Assembly (NCBI GenBank): GCA_028532905.1
Contig: JAQQAM010000229.1
Coordinates: 1 to 37,684 of the forward strand
Length of the DNA: 37,684 nucleotides
Reading direction: 5' to 3'
From: Spirochaetales bacterium
Lineage (GTDB): Bacteria; Spirochaetota; Spirochaetia; DSM-2461
Shown here: positions 6,595 through 15,596 of the stretch, in pieces
How positions within the stretch are numbered: position 1 is the stretch's first letter
How the letters are laid out: each line of letters starts with the position of its first letter
The notes under the pieces: model-generated
Database searches by the model: none
The model's input: only the letters and a program-made list of their open reading frames with translations
What the model was told of the DNA's origin: nothing
Program-made: the position numbers and the translations under genes

Positions 6595-7926
6595 ATGATG
6601 AATCCTCGAAAAACACTTCCAGCCTTAATCGCTTTGCTCTTTTCAGTCCTCTGGGGAGTCATGGTGTCTGCCGAGGGCCGGCAGGATTCAGTCAGGGAGA
6701 GACAGACCATTGCTGTCATAACCGATCCCCATTATCTCTCCCCCTCCCTGTTTGATGAAGGTCCTCTTTTTGACCGGGTTGTCTACGGGGGAGACGGAAA
6801 GAATCTGTATATTCAGGATCAGCTGCTGGCAGCCTTGTCGGATGACCTTGTGCGGCATGATATTGATGCTCTTCTGGTTACCGGGGATATTACTCTGAAC
6901 GGTGAAAGACAGAGCCATAAGGATTTTGCCGCCCGGCTGAAGACCATTGAGAACAGGGGTATTGATGTGTTTGTCATCCCCGGGAATCACGACCTCAATA
7001 ACCCGAAAGCCCGTGGATTTACGGATGAACAGGTTCGTCCGGTGCAAAGCCTCACACCCGGACAGTTTCTCTCTGTCTACAGGAATTACGGATTCAGTGA
7101 AGCTCTTTCCAGGGATAAAGACTCTCTGAGTTATCTGGTAGAACTGAATCCGGATGTCCGGCTTCTGATGCTGGATTCCAATCAATACGATATGAATCTC
7201 TCCATGGGATATTCCGATCCGGGAGGCCTGTTCAAGCCTTCCACCCTTCAATGGATTCAAGATGTCGCTGAAGAGGCGGTGGAGGAGGGGGCTGTTCTCT
7301 TTGCGGCCCTGCATCACAGTCTGATTGATCACCACTCCATGCTCACCAGAGGGTTTACCATCGACAACAACAAGGCTCTCCTGTCACGGTTCAAAACCTA
7401 TGGAATTGAAGCGGCTCTGACCGGACACATCCATGTGCAGGATATCGTTTCTGATGAAAACGGAGAGGGATTGATTTACGATATTGCCGGCGGTGCGTTT
7501 ACGGTATATCCCCATACCTATGGCGTTCTGGAACTGGGGGAGGAAAGCTGGTCCTATGAGACCAGAGAGGTGGATGTTCCATCCTGGGCTGCTCAGAATG
7601 ATCCGGAAAATACGGACCTTCTGGATTTTGAACATTACTCATCCGGTTTTTTCAGGGATTTCTCCCACAGGATGGTAGAGAAGCAATTGGAAGGTTCGGA
7701 TTACAGTTCTGATGATATCGCGTCTATTTCCGAGATTGCCGGGATTCTGAATCTGAACTTCTTTGCGGGGCTTGAGGAGAAGAACACTCCTTCTCTTGAG
7801 GGCTACGACCTTGAATCCCTGCTGGGGGATTCTGAGTCTTTTATGCTGATGTACCTTCAGAGTATTACAGAGGATTCGGGTCCGGATGATAATTATCTGG
7901 AGAAGAAATATAACATCCAGTATTAA
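6595..7926 (+). CDS. Exported calcineurin-like metallophosphoesterase
   Basis: A 443-residue protein with a signal peptide (LPALIALLFSVLWGVMVSA, cleavage near residue 26), so it probably acts in the periplasm or outside. All metallophosphoesterase motifs are present in order: TDPHYLS (DxH), LLVTGDITLNGE (GD), VIPGNHDLN (GNHD), ALHHSLIDHH, and GHIHVQD (GHxH). These ligate two metal ions for phosphoester cleavage. The C-terminal part after the catalytic domain (about residues 320-443) is acidic and of unknown role. Two adjacent ATGs (6595 and 6598) are possible starts. The substrate is unknown; phosphodiesters, phospholipid headgroups or sphingomyelin-like lipids are used by relatives. It appears to be a single gene. 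Confidence 0.9.
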   Translation: MMNPRKTLPALIALLFSVLWGVMVSAEGRQDSVRERQTIAVITDPHYLSPSLFDEGPLFDRVVYGGDGKNLYIQDQLLAALSDDLVRHDIDALLVTGDITLNGERQSHKDFAARLKTIENRGIDVFVIPGNHDLNNPKARGFTDEQVRPVQSLTPGQFLSVYRNYGFSEALSRDKDSLSYLVELNPDVRLLMLDSNQYDMNLSMGYSDPGGLFKPSTLQWIQDVAEEAVEEGAVLFAALHHSLIDHHSMLTRGFTIDNNKALLSRFKTYGIEAALTGHIHVQDIVSDENGEGLIYDIAGGAFTVYPHTYGVLELGEESWSYETREVDVPSWAAQNDPENTDLLDFEHYSSGFFRDFSHRMVEKQLEGSDYSSDDIASISEIAGILNLNFFAGLEEKNTPSLEGYDLESLLGDSESFMLMYLQSITEDSGPDDNYLEKKYNIQY

Positions 7927-7950
7927 GGCCTTCGGGCCGGCACTGGTTAA

Positions 7951-7979
7951 CTGCCTGAGCTGTTGAACGGCTCGGGCAG
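7951..7979 (+). other. Hairpin between the metallophosphoesterase and ACT-fold genes
   Basis: CTGCCTGAGC pairs with GCTCGGGCAG over 10 bp (one G-U) around a 9-nt loop. A small GGCC-TTCG-GGCC hairpin precedes it at 7927-7938. There is no T-run, so it is a weak terminator at best. It sits directly before the ribosome-binding site of the next gene and could also influence translation. Confidence 0.4.
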
Positions 7980-7994
7980 AATAAGGAGAAACAT

Positions 7995-8243
7995 ATGGAA
8001 TATCAGTTGGTTGCTGTAAAAGTGGGACACCGTGAGGACACCGCCGCATCGGTTCAGACCGTTCTCACAGAGTTCGGCTGTAATATCAAGGTCCGTCTGG
8101 GGCTTCATGATCTGCCCGAGGGCGCCTGCTCTCCCGCCGGCCTGATTATTCTTCAGGTGACAGCGGCTCAGGAAGAGCTGGATGCGTTTCTGAATAAGCT
8201 GAACGCAGTGGACGGGGTGGTTGCCAAGTCTCTGTCCATCTGA
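7995..8243 (+). CDS. Small ACT-like regulatory protein (TM1266-type fold)
   Basis: An 82-residue protein with the beta-alpha-beta-beta-alpha-beta rhythm of an ACT/NikR-C-like domain. It starts VAVKVGHREDTAASVQTVLTEFG, goes through KVRLGLHD and a short insert with Cys, then LIILQVTAAQEELDAFLNKLNAVDGVVAKSL. This resembles the TM1266 family, which is often called an iron-only hydrogenase system regulator, although no hydrogenase gene is present here. ATG 7995 has an AAGGAG site. It converges on the PII-like gene with a strong shared hairpin at 8247-8292. Likely a small ligand-binding oligomer; the ligand is unknown. Confidence 0.65.
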   Translation: MEYQLVAVKVGHREDTAASVQTVLTEFGCNIKVRLGLHDLPEGACSPAGLIILQVTAAQEELDAFLNKLNAVDGVVAKSLSI

Positions 8244-8246
8244 AAT

Positions 8247-8292
8247 ATCATCCCCCCGGAAAGGGCAGTTCCGACGTTTCCGGGGGGATGAT
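8247..8292. terminator. Bidirectional stem-loop between convergent genes
   Basis: Perfect 16-bp stem (ATCATCCCCCCGGAAA against its complement) with a 14-nt loop, exactly between two convergent genes. T-runs are poor on both sides, so termination is inferred mainly from position and stem strength. Confidence 0.65.
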
Positions 8293-8315
8293 TTAAGCCA
8301 TTGGCTGTTATAGCT

Positions 8316-8609
8316 CTACAGTTCCATCTCTTCAAAAGGAAGGGCAAACACCTTTATTCCTTCCCGGGGAAATCGTTCTTTAACAGCCTTTATGCCGGCG
8401 GCATAGCGCAGAGCCTGCTCCCGACTGCAGTAGATGATGAGCATAAAGTTTTCTTCGGGCCACACTTCATCTCCCTGCCGGGGCTGCTGACGCCCCTGAC
8501 CGTGAATCCCGCTTAGCCGGGAGAAGCGAAGATCCTCCTCCGCAGCTCCCAGAGCCTCTTTAATATCCTGTTCTACCGTGTTATTGGCTATGATTTCCAG
8601 TCTTACCAT
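8316..8609 (-). CDS. PII-fold transporter-associated protein (PG0541-like)
   Basis: A 97-residue protein starting 1 bp after the RND pump gene, so certainly the third gene of that operon. The sequence MVRLEIIANNTVEQDIKEAL, then LSGIHGQGRQQPRQGD, then WPEENFMLIIYCSREQA, then VKERFPREGIKVFALPF has the fold pattern of PII-like signalling proteins. It matches the small PG0541-like family often found beside RND transporters. PII-like proteins bind small effectors and modulate membrane transporters. The H-G-x-G loop takes the place of the PII T-loop. Its role in adjusting the pump is an inference from operon position. Confidence 0.75.
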   Translation of the reverse strand: MVRLEIIANNTVEQDIKEALGAAEEDLRFSRLSGIHGQGRQQPRQGDEVWPEENFMLIIYCSREQALRYAAGIKAVKERFPREGIKVFALPFEEMEL

Positions 8610-8610
8610 T

Positions 8611-11600
8611 CTAGGCGCTCCTTTCCTCTTCTGAGGGATTCCTGTCGTTTTCTGTATTCCTCTGCTTACGGTTCAGCCGCCTGTTCATCTGTACAAACAG
8701 CAGGGGTGTTACGATCAGGGTCATCAGAGAGCTGACCAGCAGACCTCCGATAATGGTCTGGGCAATGGGCTGGACCTGTTCTGTTCCCGCACCGCCCATA
8801 AAAGCCAGGGGATACATCCCCAGTATGGTGGTGAATGTGGTCATCAGAATCGGCTTGAGACGGCTCCCGGCGGCATTCACTGAAGCCTCTACAAGTCCTT
8901 CTCCCCGCTTCAGCAGCATCTTGGTATAGTCCAGCATAACAATTCCGTTGTTGACGACCAGACCAACCAGTACAACAAGTCCCACAATAGACATCAGACT
9001 GAAGGCCGCTCCCGAAAGTATATAGAGCCACACCACACCGATCATCATAAGGGGGATGGTCATAAAGATGATAAACGGGTCTTTCAGTGACTCAAACTGG
9101 GCGGCCATCACTCCGAAAACAAGAATCATGGCTATGACCAGAACGATTACCATCTGGGCTCCCTGCTCGGCAATATCTTCAAAGTCACCCCCCATGGTGA
9201 GGCTTATACCGTCGGGTATGACCACTTCTTCCGCCAGAAGGGAATTGATATCCGCCTGGGCTGCTGTGGACGAGTATCCCGCAGCAAGGCCGCCCAGAAT
9301 ATGGATGGTTCTCATTTCATTCTCTCTGCTGATGGACACAGGGCCGGTAGACCGCTCCAGGCTGGCCACATTGGATACGGCGATTCTGGTTCCTTTATTA
9401 TTGGTCACAAATATCTTGTTCAGATCAGGTACTGTACTTTTATCTTCTTCTCTGAGAATAACCTTCACATCCAGTTCTTCCCCCCCGGTTCTGTACCGGG
9501 TGGCTGTTTTCCCCTGAATACCGGCACTTACTTCATTGGCCACAGTGTACATGTTCAGACCCAGGCTGTAGGCTCTGTCTCTGTCTATGACAAGTTCAAT
9601 CTGAGGCAATCCGCTGTCCATATCTGTACTCAGATCCTGAATCTGAGGGAGACGGCTGTTCATTAGAGCAACAAGCTCATCAGAAAAACTCATGGCCAGT
9701 TCCAGATCATCAGACTGAACCACAATGTCCACAGGATTGCTGTTGCCCATACCCGGAGCCATGTTGGAAAACTCGAGGGTGGCAGCAGGAAAGTCATTGA
9801 ACCATGTTCTGAATACAGATTTCATTTCATCGGCGCTCATAGTCTGGTTCTGATAATCTGGAAGAGTTATCTCCACAGAGGCTTTGTTGGACTCAGTGCT
9901 GCCGCCGAACATTCCTGATTCTCCTATGGTCACTACCAGATTCTCGTAATGTCCCCCGAATTCCCTTTCAATATTCAACAGCAGGTTCTCCATCTGCTGT
10001 TCTGTTTCATCCAGAGTCGTCCCGGGGGGAAGTTCCATGGAAACGGTGAAGGAATCTTCACTCATAGGAGGAGCCAGTACCATTCCCATTCTGGGAATCT
10101 GCATCATGGTCAGAACAAACAGAAGGAACACCAGCAGCAGGGTTTTCTTTCTATGGTTCATCAGAGCCGACAGCAGTTTTTTGTAGGCGTTGTCCAGTCT
10201 GTTAAATCCCCTTTCAAAGGCGCTATCAATCTTCCTGAGTGTTTTATTCTTTAAAGGTTTCTGGGTTCTGGTCTGAACCTTCAGGTAGTTGGCCGAAAGG
10301 GTGGGGACCAGGGTCACAGCTACAATCAGAGACACGGTCATGGCAATGATGATCGTCCAGGACAGGGATTTGAAAATCTGACCGAACATGCCGATGTCGT
10401 CTGCAAACAATACCATGGGAATAAATACACAGACTGTTGTCAGGGTGGAGGCTGTTATGGATTTCACCATTTCCCGGTTTCCCAGTATGGCCGAAGCTTT
10501 CAGTCTGGTACCCCGTTCTCTGTAACGGAAAATATTCTCCAGTATGACAATGGAGTTATCCACTACCATTCCCAGTCCCAGAATCAGCCCTGTGAGGGTC
10601 ATCAGGTTCAGAGACAGTCCCATAAAGTACATAAACAGTATGGTTACAAATATGGATACGGGAATAGAGAGGGCTATTATGATTGTACTGGACCAGGTTC
10701 TCAGGAAAAAAAAGAGTACTACCATGGCCAGAAGAATCCCCTGAAAGAGGGAGTTGTAGGTCTGGTTCATAATTGACCGGATGGATGTAGAGGAATCGGA
10801 TACAACAATAAGACTTGTTCCGGCAGGCAGGGATCTGTTGATCCCTTCCAGGGCATCCTGAATCCGGTCGGATACGGAGATGGTATTGGCATCGGATTCC
10901 TTGACCACCGACAGAGTTACACCACTGTAGCCGTTGATGTAAACCCGGCTGTCTTCCTCTTCAAAATCCAGGAACACATCGGCCACATCGCTCAGGCGTA
11001 TGACCTTGGTTCCGTCATTCTGAAGACCCCCGACACTGGATATGATCACATTCTCAATCTCACTGAGATTCGAAAACTCGGCATCTGTTCTGATCAGGAA
11101 ATCTGTCCCCTTTTCTTCTATACTCCCTGAACCAAGCTGGTAGTTCTGTGTACTCAGGGATGAGGCAATGGAGGTGAGAGTCAGGTTATAGGCTTCCAGT
11201 CTGTTCTGGGACACTTCCACTTTGACGATTTGCTCCTGTCCCCCCTGTACAGTAACAGAAGAGACACCGCCGATTCGTTCAATCAGAGGCTGAACCGTAT
11301 CTTCGGCCACTTTTCTGAGCTCGTTCTGGGACATGGTTCCTTCAACAGCCAGTGTCATAACAGGCATCATATTCGAATCCATTTTAAAGATGATGGGGCT
11401 GTCTGCATCATCCGGGAGCATATTGCTGACCAGTTCCAGTTTGTCCCGCACATCATTGGTGGCCACATCCAGGTCTTTGGAGAAGTCAAACTCCAGAATA
11501 ACCATACTGGAGCCTTCGGAAGAGGTAGAGCTTATACTCTGCAGGTCACTCACATTGGACAGCTGCTTCTCCAGTACTTCCGTAACGTTTTTTTCGACAT

Positions 11601-11772
11601 CCTCGGGACCGGCTCCTGTGTAGGTCGTGTTGACGATAATGGTGGGCATTTCCATATCGGGAAACAGTTCAACGGGTATACTGGGAACCAGAAAGGCCGC
11701 CAGTCCGATAAACAGGGCAAATACAATGGACACAGCCACCGGTCTGTTCACAACAGTTTGGGTTATACTCAT
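8611..11772 (-). CDS. RND superfamily efflux pump (AcrB/HAE1-like inner-membrane transporter)
   Basis: A 1053-residue protein of standard RND length. Two repeats each have one membrane helix, a large periplasmic porter domain and five more helices. The N-terminus is FVLFIGL-type with VPSIPVELFPDMEMPTI. Motif A appears as GLILGLGMVVDNSIVILENIFRY, including the Asp of the proton-relay helix. The second half mirrors it with IVGLVVLVGLVVNNGIVMLDY. It should work with the membrane fusion protein 13 bp upstream and the TolC-like protein of the neighbouring unit to expel substrates across both membranes. Substrate is unknown; the DNSIVILEN form and HAE1-like porter suggest drugs or lipids and not heavy metals. 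Expression is probably sigma-54 dependent. Confidence 0.95.
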   Translation of the reverse strand: MSITQTVVNRPVAVSIVFALFIGLAAFLVPSIPVELFPDMEMPTIIVNTTYTGAGPEDVEKNVTEVLEKQLSNVSDLQSISSTSSEGSSMVILEFDFSKDLDVATNDVRDKLELVSNMLPDDADSPIIFKMDSNMMPVMTLAVEGTMSQNELRKVAEDTVQPLIERIGGVSSVTVQGGQEQIVKVEVSQNRLEAYNLTLTSIASSLSTQNYQLGSGSIEEKGTDFLIRTDAEFSNLSEIENVIISSVGGLQNDGTKVIRLSDVADVFLDFEEEDSRVYINGYSGVTLSVVKESDANTISVSDRIQDALEGINRSLPAGTSLIVVSDSSTSIRSIMNQTYNSLFQGILLAMVVLFFFLRTWSSTIIIALSIPVSIFVTILFMYFMGLSLNLMTLTGLILGLGMVVDNSIVILENIFRYRERGTRLKASAILGNREMVKSITASTLTTVCVFIPMVLFADDIGMFGQIFKSLSWTIIIAMTVSLIVAVTLVPTLSANYLKVQTRTQKPLKNKTLRKIDSAFERGFNRLDNAYKKLLSALMNHRKKTLLLVFLLFVLTMMQIPRMGMVLAPPMSEDSFTVSMELPPGTTLDETEQQMENLLLNIEREFGGHYENLVVTIGESGMFGGSTESNKASVEITLPDYQNQTMSADEMKSVFRTWFNDFPAATLEFSNMAPGMGNSNPVDIVVQSDDLELAMSFSDELVALMNSRLPQIQDLSTDMDSGLPQIELVIDRDRAYSLGLNMYTVANEVSAGIQGKTATRYRTGGEELDVKVILREEDKSTVPDLNKIFVTNNKGTRIAVSNVASLERSTGPVSISRENEMRTIHILGGLAAGYSSTAAQADINSLLAEEVVIPDGISLTMGGDFEDIAEQGAQMVIVLVIAMILVFGVMAAQFESLKDPFIIFMTIPLMMIGVVWLYILSGAAFSLMSIVGLVVLVGLVVNNGIVMLDYTKMLLKRGEGLVEASVNAAGSRLKPILMTTFTTILGMYPLAFMGGAGTEQVQPIAQTIIGGLLVSSLMTLIVTPLLFVQMNRRLNRKQRNTENDRNPSEEERSA

Positions 11773-11785
11773 TTACATACACTCC

Positions 11786-12775
11786 TTATGAGTTCACTCT
11801 GACGGATGAACCGCTCTGAAGCATGGTCTGCCCCAGAGTGACGAGCCTGTCTCCTGCAGACAGTCCTTCCAGAACCACTGTGGAACCGTCTATGGCCAGA
11901 CCGGTTTTAATCATTCTCATCTCTGCTTTATCAGAAGAATCCACTGTGTAGACATAGCTGCCTTCATTGGAATTGAGGATGCTGCTGGTGGGGATAATCA
12001 GAGCGTTTTCCAGGGTATCGGTTATCAGATAAACAGAACCGAACATACCGGATTTTATACGGCTGTCATTGTCTGTCAGTATGAGCTTGATCTCCAGGGT
12101 TCTGGAATCCCTGTCCAGCACGGGGCTTATTTCACTGATCACCCCTTCGAAGAGTTCATTGCCAAAGGGCTCAAAGCTGATCCGGGCGATTTGTCCCAGT
12201 TCCACCCGGGCCATATCCTTTTCAGAAATATAACTCTGAACCTGAAGACTGCTCAGGTCCCCCACTGTGGCAACAGGCACCTGGGGAGATGAAATGGTGG
12301 CTCCCACTTTATAGGGCAGATCGGTAATGGTTCCGTTTATGGTGGCTTTAACAGGGCTGGCCACATACTTATGACCTGGCAGGGAAGGATCGACTTCAGC
12401 AATGACATCCCCTTTCCGGACATAATCCCCCAGGGAGACATGAAGCTTTGTCAGCTCCCCTGTTGCATCGGGATAAATTTCAACCGAAGTATCAGTAATG
12501 ACGTCCCCGTTGAACTTCAGATAGTCTTCTATGGTGCCGGTCTCTACAGACTGTGTCAGAACAGAGTAGACCGTCTCTTCCGGCATATCCTGACCTGAGC
12601 CGGGACGCCCGGAACCCATACTGTCCATCCCGGTCTGACGGGCTTTTTCCGCGTTTCCGGCAATGGGTGATGCGCCGATAAATGCGCTGACGCCCATAAA
12701 TCCGGCCAGTCCGACTATGGCAATCACTAAAACCAGACCGGTTGTCCGGTTTTTTCTCTTTTTCTTTGTATTCAT
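11786..12775 (-). CDS. RND periplasmic adaptor (membrane fusion protein)
   Basis: A 329-residue HlyD/AcrA-type adaptor. A basic N-terminus (MNTKKKRKNR) and one membrane anchor (TGLVLVIAIVGLAGFMGVSAFIG) are followed by the lipoyl/barrel-sandwich halves. The first half is YLKFNGDVITDTSVEIYPDATGELTKLHVSLGDYVRKGDVIAEVD; the second is the ATINGTITDLPYKVGATIS segment. A beta-barrel (QIARISFEPFGNELFEGVISEISPVLD) and the membrane-proximal domain end it. The alpha hairpin is very short, as in many spirochaete and Bacteroidetes adaptors. ATG 12775 has a GGAGG site. First gene of the unit MFP-RND-PII-like, driven by the sigma-54 promoter at 12820-12835. Confidence 0.92.
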   Translation of the reverse strand: MNTKKKRKNRTTGLVLVIAIVGLAGFMGVSAFIGASPIAGNAEKARQTGMDSMGSGRPGSGQDMPEETVYSVLTQSVETGTIEDYLKFNGDVITDTSVEIYPDATGELTKLHVSLGDYVRKGDVIAEVDPSLPGHKYVASPVKATINGTITDLPYKVGATISSPQVPVATVGDLSSLQVQSYISEKDMARVELGQIARISFEPFGNELFEGVISEISPVLDRDSRTLEIKLILTDNDSRIKSGMFGSVYLITDTLENALIIPTSSILNSNEGSYVYTVDSSDKAEMRMIKTGLAIDGSTVVLEGLSAGDRLVTLGQTMLQSGSSVRVNS

Positions 12776-12819
12776 ATTTACCTCCGGTAATCCATATCAA
12801 TCGTTATACCGGAAGATAT

Positions 12820-12835
12820 TGCAGGAACCGTGCCA
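12820..12835 (-). promoter_or_regulatory. Sigma-54 (RpoN) promoter of the MFP-RND-PII operon
   Basis: Minus strand TGGCACGGTTCCTGCA, one mismatch to the -24/-12 consensus TGGCACRNNNNTTGCW, with the required GG-N10-GC spacing. It ends 45 bp before the MFP start. A small palindrome GGGGT-TCAG-ACCCC lies at 12848-12861, just upstream of the -24 element. Confidence 0.85.
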
Positions 12836-12882
12836 ATTTACGAAAGCGGGGTTCAGACCCCTTTTAAGGACTCAATTCAGGG

Positions 12883-12921
12883 AAAAATAAAAAAGGCACT
12901 GCGCAGAAATTGCACAGTGCC
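12883..12921 (-). terminator. Rho-independent terminator of the TolC-kinase-regulator operon
   Basis: Minus strand: GGCACTG (12921-12915) pairs with CAGTGCC (12901-12895) around a 13-nt loop, followed at once by six T, an A and five T. It separates the response-regulator gene from the MFP promoter. Confidence 0.85.
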
Positions 12922-12926
12922 CGGAA

Positions 12927-12953
12927 TTTTCACAGTTGGAAGCTGCCTGTGAA
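12927..12953. promoter_or_regulatory. Enhancer (UAS) for the sigma-54 MFP promoter
   Basis: TTTTCACAG-N11-CTGTGAA, a perfect 7-bp inverted repeat. Its centre (12941) is 121 bp from the downstream end of the sigma-54 promoter element, about -133 from the expected start, a normal place for an NtrC-type activator. The same half-site and spacing recur before the TolC promoter. Confidence 0.8.
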
Positions 12954-12970
12954 TCAGCGGCTCCTGAGGA

Positions 12971-14314
12971 TTATTCTTGAGGGTCCTTATCCAGACCGAA
13001 CTCTTTGATCTTGTTGATAATGGTCCGCCGAGAGATTCCCAGCTCGTCAGCAGCCCGGCTGCGGTTACCTTCCCAGCGCCTGAGGGCCCTGGTTATGGAC
13101 TCTTTTTCGATTTCCTTTAGAGTTCTGCCGTCGGCAGCAGGGGAGGCGGATGGAGTTTGCATGCCTGAACTGATCAGCTCAATATCACTGTCCTGAAGCT
13201 CTTCCTCTTCACAAAAAATCATGGCTCTTTCCAGAATGTTCTCCAGTTCTCTGATATTTCCGGGAAAATCATAGGCCTTGAGCTTGTCCCAGGCCTTTTC
13301 TGAAAGTCCCTTGATGTTCTGTTCCATACGGCGGTTCAGCTTTTCCAGCAGAAAGCCGCAGAGTCCCGGCAGGTCATCCATCCGCTCTCTGAGAGGAGGA
13401 ATCTCCAGCCTGGCAATATTGAGCCGGTAGTAAAGGTCTTCCCGGAAGCTCCCATCTTTGACCATATCTTCCAGTGTCCTGTTGGTGGCCGTGACAATCC
13501 GGGAGCTTATCTCTATTTCCTCCAGTCCCCCCAGTCTCCGGAATTTCTTCTCCTGCAGAACCCGGAGCATTTTCACCTGAAGGGGCAGGGGCATCTCACC
13601 AATTTCATCCAGAAACAGAGTTCCCCCGGCAGCTTCTTCAAAAAGCCCTTTTTTCTGTTTGTCCGCACCGGTGAAGGCCCCCTTTTCATAGCCGAAGAGT
13701 TCGCTTTCCAGAAGGTTTTCAGGAATCCCGCCAATGTTGACCGGAATAAAGGGCGCCTGACTCTGAGCAGACCGCTCATGCAGGCTCCGGGCTGTGACCT
13801 CTTTTCCCACACCGCTCTCACCGGTGATCAGGACCGTGGATCCCGTACCTGCCACCCGGGTCAGCCTTTTCTGGAGAAGACGCATGGCACGGGAGGTCCC
13901 TGTGAAAAAATCTCCAGCCGGAAGATCCATCCCCTCCTGCATAGTGTCAGTAAGGGACAGACTCTCTTTGAGGGAAATAATCTTGTCCAGCAGAATCTCC
14001 GGATCAAAGGGTTTGACTATATAATCGACGGCTCCTGTTTTCAGAGCATCCACAGCATCATGAACCTGTCCGAATGCGGAAATCATCATAACGGGAAAGC
14101 TTTTATCCCGGTTCTGCTGCCATTCCAGAAGTTCCAGTCCCGACATTCCGGGCATCTTCAGATCAAAAATTCCCGCATCATAGTCGGTCTCTTCCATCAG
14201 CCGCTGCGCCGAAAAGCCGTTTTCGGCGCAGTCTACCTCAAACCCGTCCTGCTGCAGCAGAAGCCGGAGGCTCTCCCGGATGTTTTTCTCATCATCTACA
14301 ATCAAAACTCTCAT
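12971..14314 (-). CDS. Sigma-54-dependent response regulator (NtrC/ZraR type)
   Basis: A 447-residue three-domain activator. Receiver residues 1-120: VDDEKN acidic pocket, phosphoacceptor Asp in GIFDLKMPG, and KPF Lys. AAA+ domain, about 145-375: Walker A GESGVGKEV, the sigma-54 contact loop GAFTGA, Walker B GGTLFLDEIGEMP. C-terminal Fis-type helix-turn-helix (GNRSRAADELGISRRTIINKIKEFGL). All key residues are present, so it should be a functional activator. It overlaps the kinase gene by 4 bp (ATGA), a cognate pair. Two sigma-54 promoters with matched enhancers flank its operon, one driving the operon itself, so it probably activates both the pump genes and its own expression. Confidence 0.95.
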   Translation of the reverse strand: MRVLIVDDEKNIRESLRLLLQQDGFEVDCAENGFSAQRLMEETDYDAGIFDLKMPGMSGLELLEWQQNRDKSFPVMMISAFGQVHDAVDALKTGAVDYIVKPFDPEILLDKIISLKESLSLTDTMQEGMDLPAGDFFTGTSRAMRLLQKRLTRVAGTGSTVLITGESGVGKEVTARSLHERSAQSQAPFIPVNIGGIPENLLESELFGYEKGAFTGADKQKKGLFEEAAGGTLFLDEIGEMPLPLQVKMLRVLQEKKFRRLGGLEEIEISSRIVTATNRTLEDMVKDGSFREDLYYRLNIARLEIPPLRERMDDLPGLCGFLLEKLNRRMEQNIKGLSEKAWDKLKAYDFPGNIRELENILERAMIFCEEEELQDSDIELISSGMQTPSASPAADGRTLKEIEKESITRALRRWEGNRSRAADELGISRRTIINKIKEFGLDKDPQE

Positions 14315-15558
14315 GTCAGATCCCCCTTCAGAGGGAACTCTGCCGTAACCGTTGTTCCCTGACCCGGCAGGGATTCAATTGTCAGTTCTCCATCGGCAGC
14401 GGTCACGAAACTGTGCACCACCGACAGACCGATTCCTGTGCCTGTGGATTTGGTGGTAAAGAAGGGATCATACAGCTTTTCCATATTCTCCTCAGGAATA
14501 CCTGTTCCCCTGTCTTTGATCTGAAGGAGAACTCTGCCGTGTCTTTTTTCAATATCAAGGGAAATCCCGGACAGCTCACTGCCGCTCTGCAGAGCGTTAT
14601 TCAGCAGATTTTCCAGAATGGAACGAAGCCTGTCTGTATCAATCCAGACCGGAAAATGCTCCTCCTTCCGGGAATAGTTCATATTGAGGTGGTACCGTTC
14701 CACAACCTTCTGCACTTCAGCCCCCAGATCAACCAGACCCGGTTCTCCCTCAGGATGTCTTAAGAAATCTCCCACACGCTCCGTGAGCAGGGAGAGGCGG
14801 TCCACCTCTTCATTCAGTATTCTCAGGGACTCGTCATGCAGGGAGCAGCCCGAGCGTTTTATAATGGTAGACTGCAGGCGTATGCTGCTTAAGGGGTTTT
14901 TTATCTCATGGGTCAGGGTTCTGGCAGCGGTCCCCAGAACAACCAGCCTCTCCTGATCAATGATCTGTTTTCTGTAGGCCATATTTCTTGTGTAGATATG
15001 CCAGATAAAGGCCAGCAGGGCGATCAGAGCCACCGGGCTGACAAACTGCAGCATCCGGAACTTCTTTATCATGGAGTAGATCCGGGGATCTTTGATTTCC
15101 ATATACACATAACGGACCATCTGCTTCCTGAACTCGGGACTCCTGCTGTCTATCCTCTCCTTGTATTCCGCATTATAGTCATCCAGGGCTTCCTGACCGC
15201 CCAGAACCGGAACAAAGGGGTTCATCAGATCTCTCTGCACAATAATTGATTTTCTCTCACTGTTGAAAAATGGGATATTGCCAGGAGTCGAAATGGAAGG
15301 CTCCGCGGTTCCGTACTGAAAAAGAGGATCTCCGTAATAATTGTAAAAGCCGAAACCCGGGATCTGCTCCCCTATCTCGTATTCTTCCAGATCGCCGGTT
15401 CTGTACATGGGGTACATACGCCCCAGAATTTTAGCGTATTCCATCAGAAGAGTCACCTGGGTCCGCTGAATATGGGATTCCACTATCATTACGCTCAAAA
15501 TTGAGAACATCACAAACATGATCACCAGCAGATAAATCAGGAATTTCTTCTCATTCAT
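14311..15558 (-). CDS. Sensor histidine kinase of the efflux two-component system
   Basis: A 415-residue membrane kinase. TM1 is residues about 8-28 (IYLLVIMFVMFSILSVMIV), then a 140-residue periplasmic sensor without a clear family, TM2 about 172-192 (FVSPVALIALLAFIWHIYT). The HisKA domain has phospho-acceptor His in LTHEIKNPLSSIRLQ. The HATPase has N box ENLLNNALQS, G1 DRGTGIPEE, F box YDPFFTTK and G2 GTGIGLSVV. It should phosphorylate the downstream overlapping regulator. The start at ATG 15558 has GGAGG 14 bp upstream, rather far, so an upstream non-ATG start is possible. It lies 176 bp behind the TolC-like gene, with a structured GC-rich element in between. Confidence 0.93.
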   Translation of the reverse strand: MNEKKFLIYLLVIMFVMFSILSVMIVESHIQRTQVTLLMEYAKILGRMYPMYRTGDLEEYEIGEQIPGFGFYNYYGDPLFQYGTAEPSISTPGNIPFFNSERKSIIVQRDLMNPFVPVLGGQEALDDYNAEYKERIDSRSPEFRKQMVRYVYMEIKDPRIYSMIKKFRMLQFVSPVALIALLAFIWHIYTRNMAYRKQIIDQERLVVLGTAARTLTHEIKNPLSSIRLQSTIIKRSGCSLHDESLRILNEEVDRLSLLTERVGDFLRHPEGEPGLVDLGAEVQKVVERYHLNMNYSRKEEHFPVWIDTDRLRSILENLLNNALQSGSELSGISLDIEKRHGRVLLQIKDRGTGIPEENMEKLYDPFFTTKSTGTGIGLSVVHSFVTAADGELTIESLPGQGTTVTAEFPLKGDLT

Positions 15559-15596
15559 AGTATCAAGTATATCCTCCGCATCTCATTTTTGCTATC

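Noticed and set aside
7927-7938. GGCC-TTCG-GGCC as a terminator of the metallophosphoesterase gene
   Set aside because: Only a 4-bp stem and no T-run; at most a small stabilising hairpin.
11230-11802. Plus-strand frame opposite the RND gene start
   Set aside because: Antisense to a very well conserved membrane protein, rich in His and Gln as expected for an antisense shadow.
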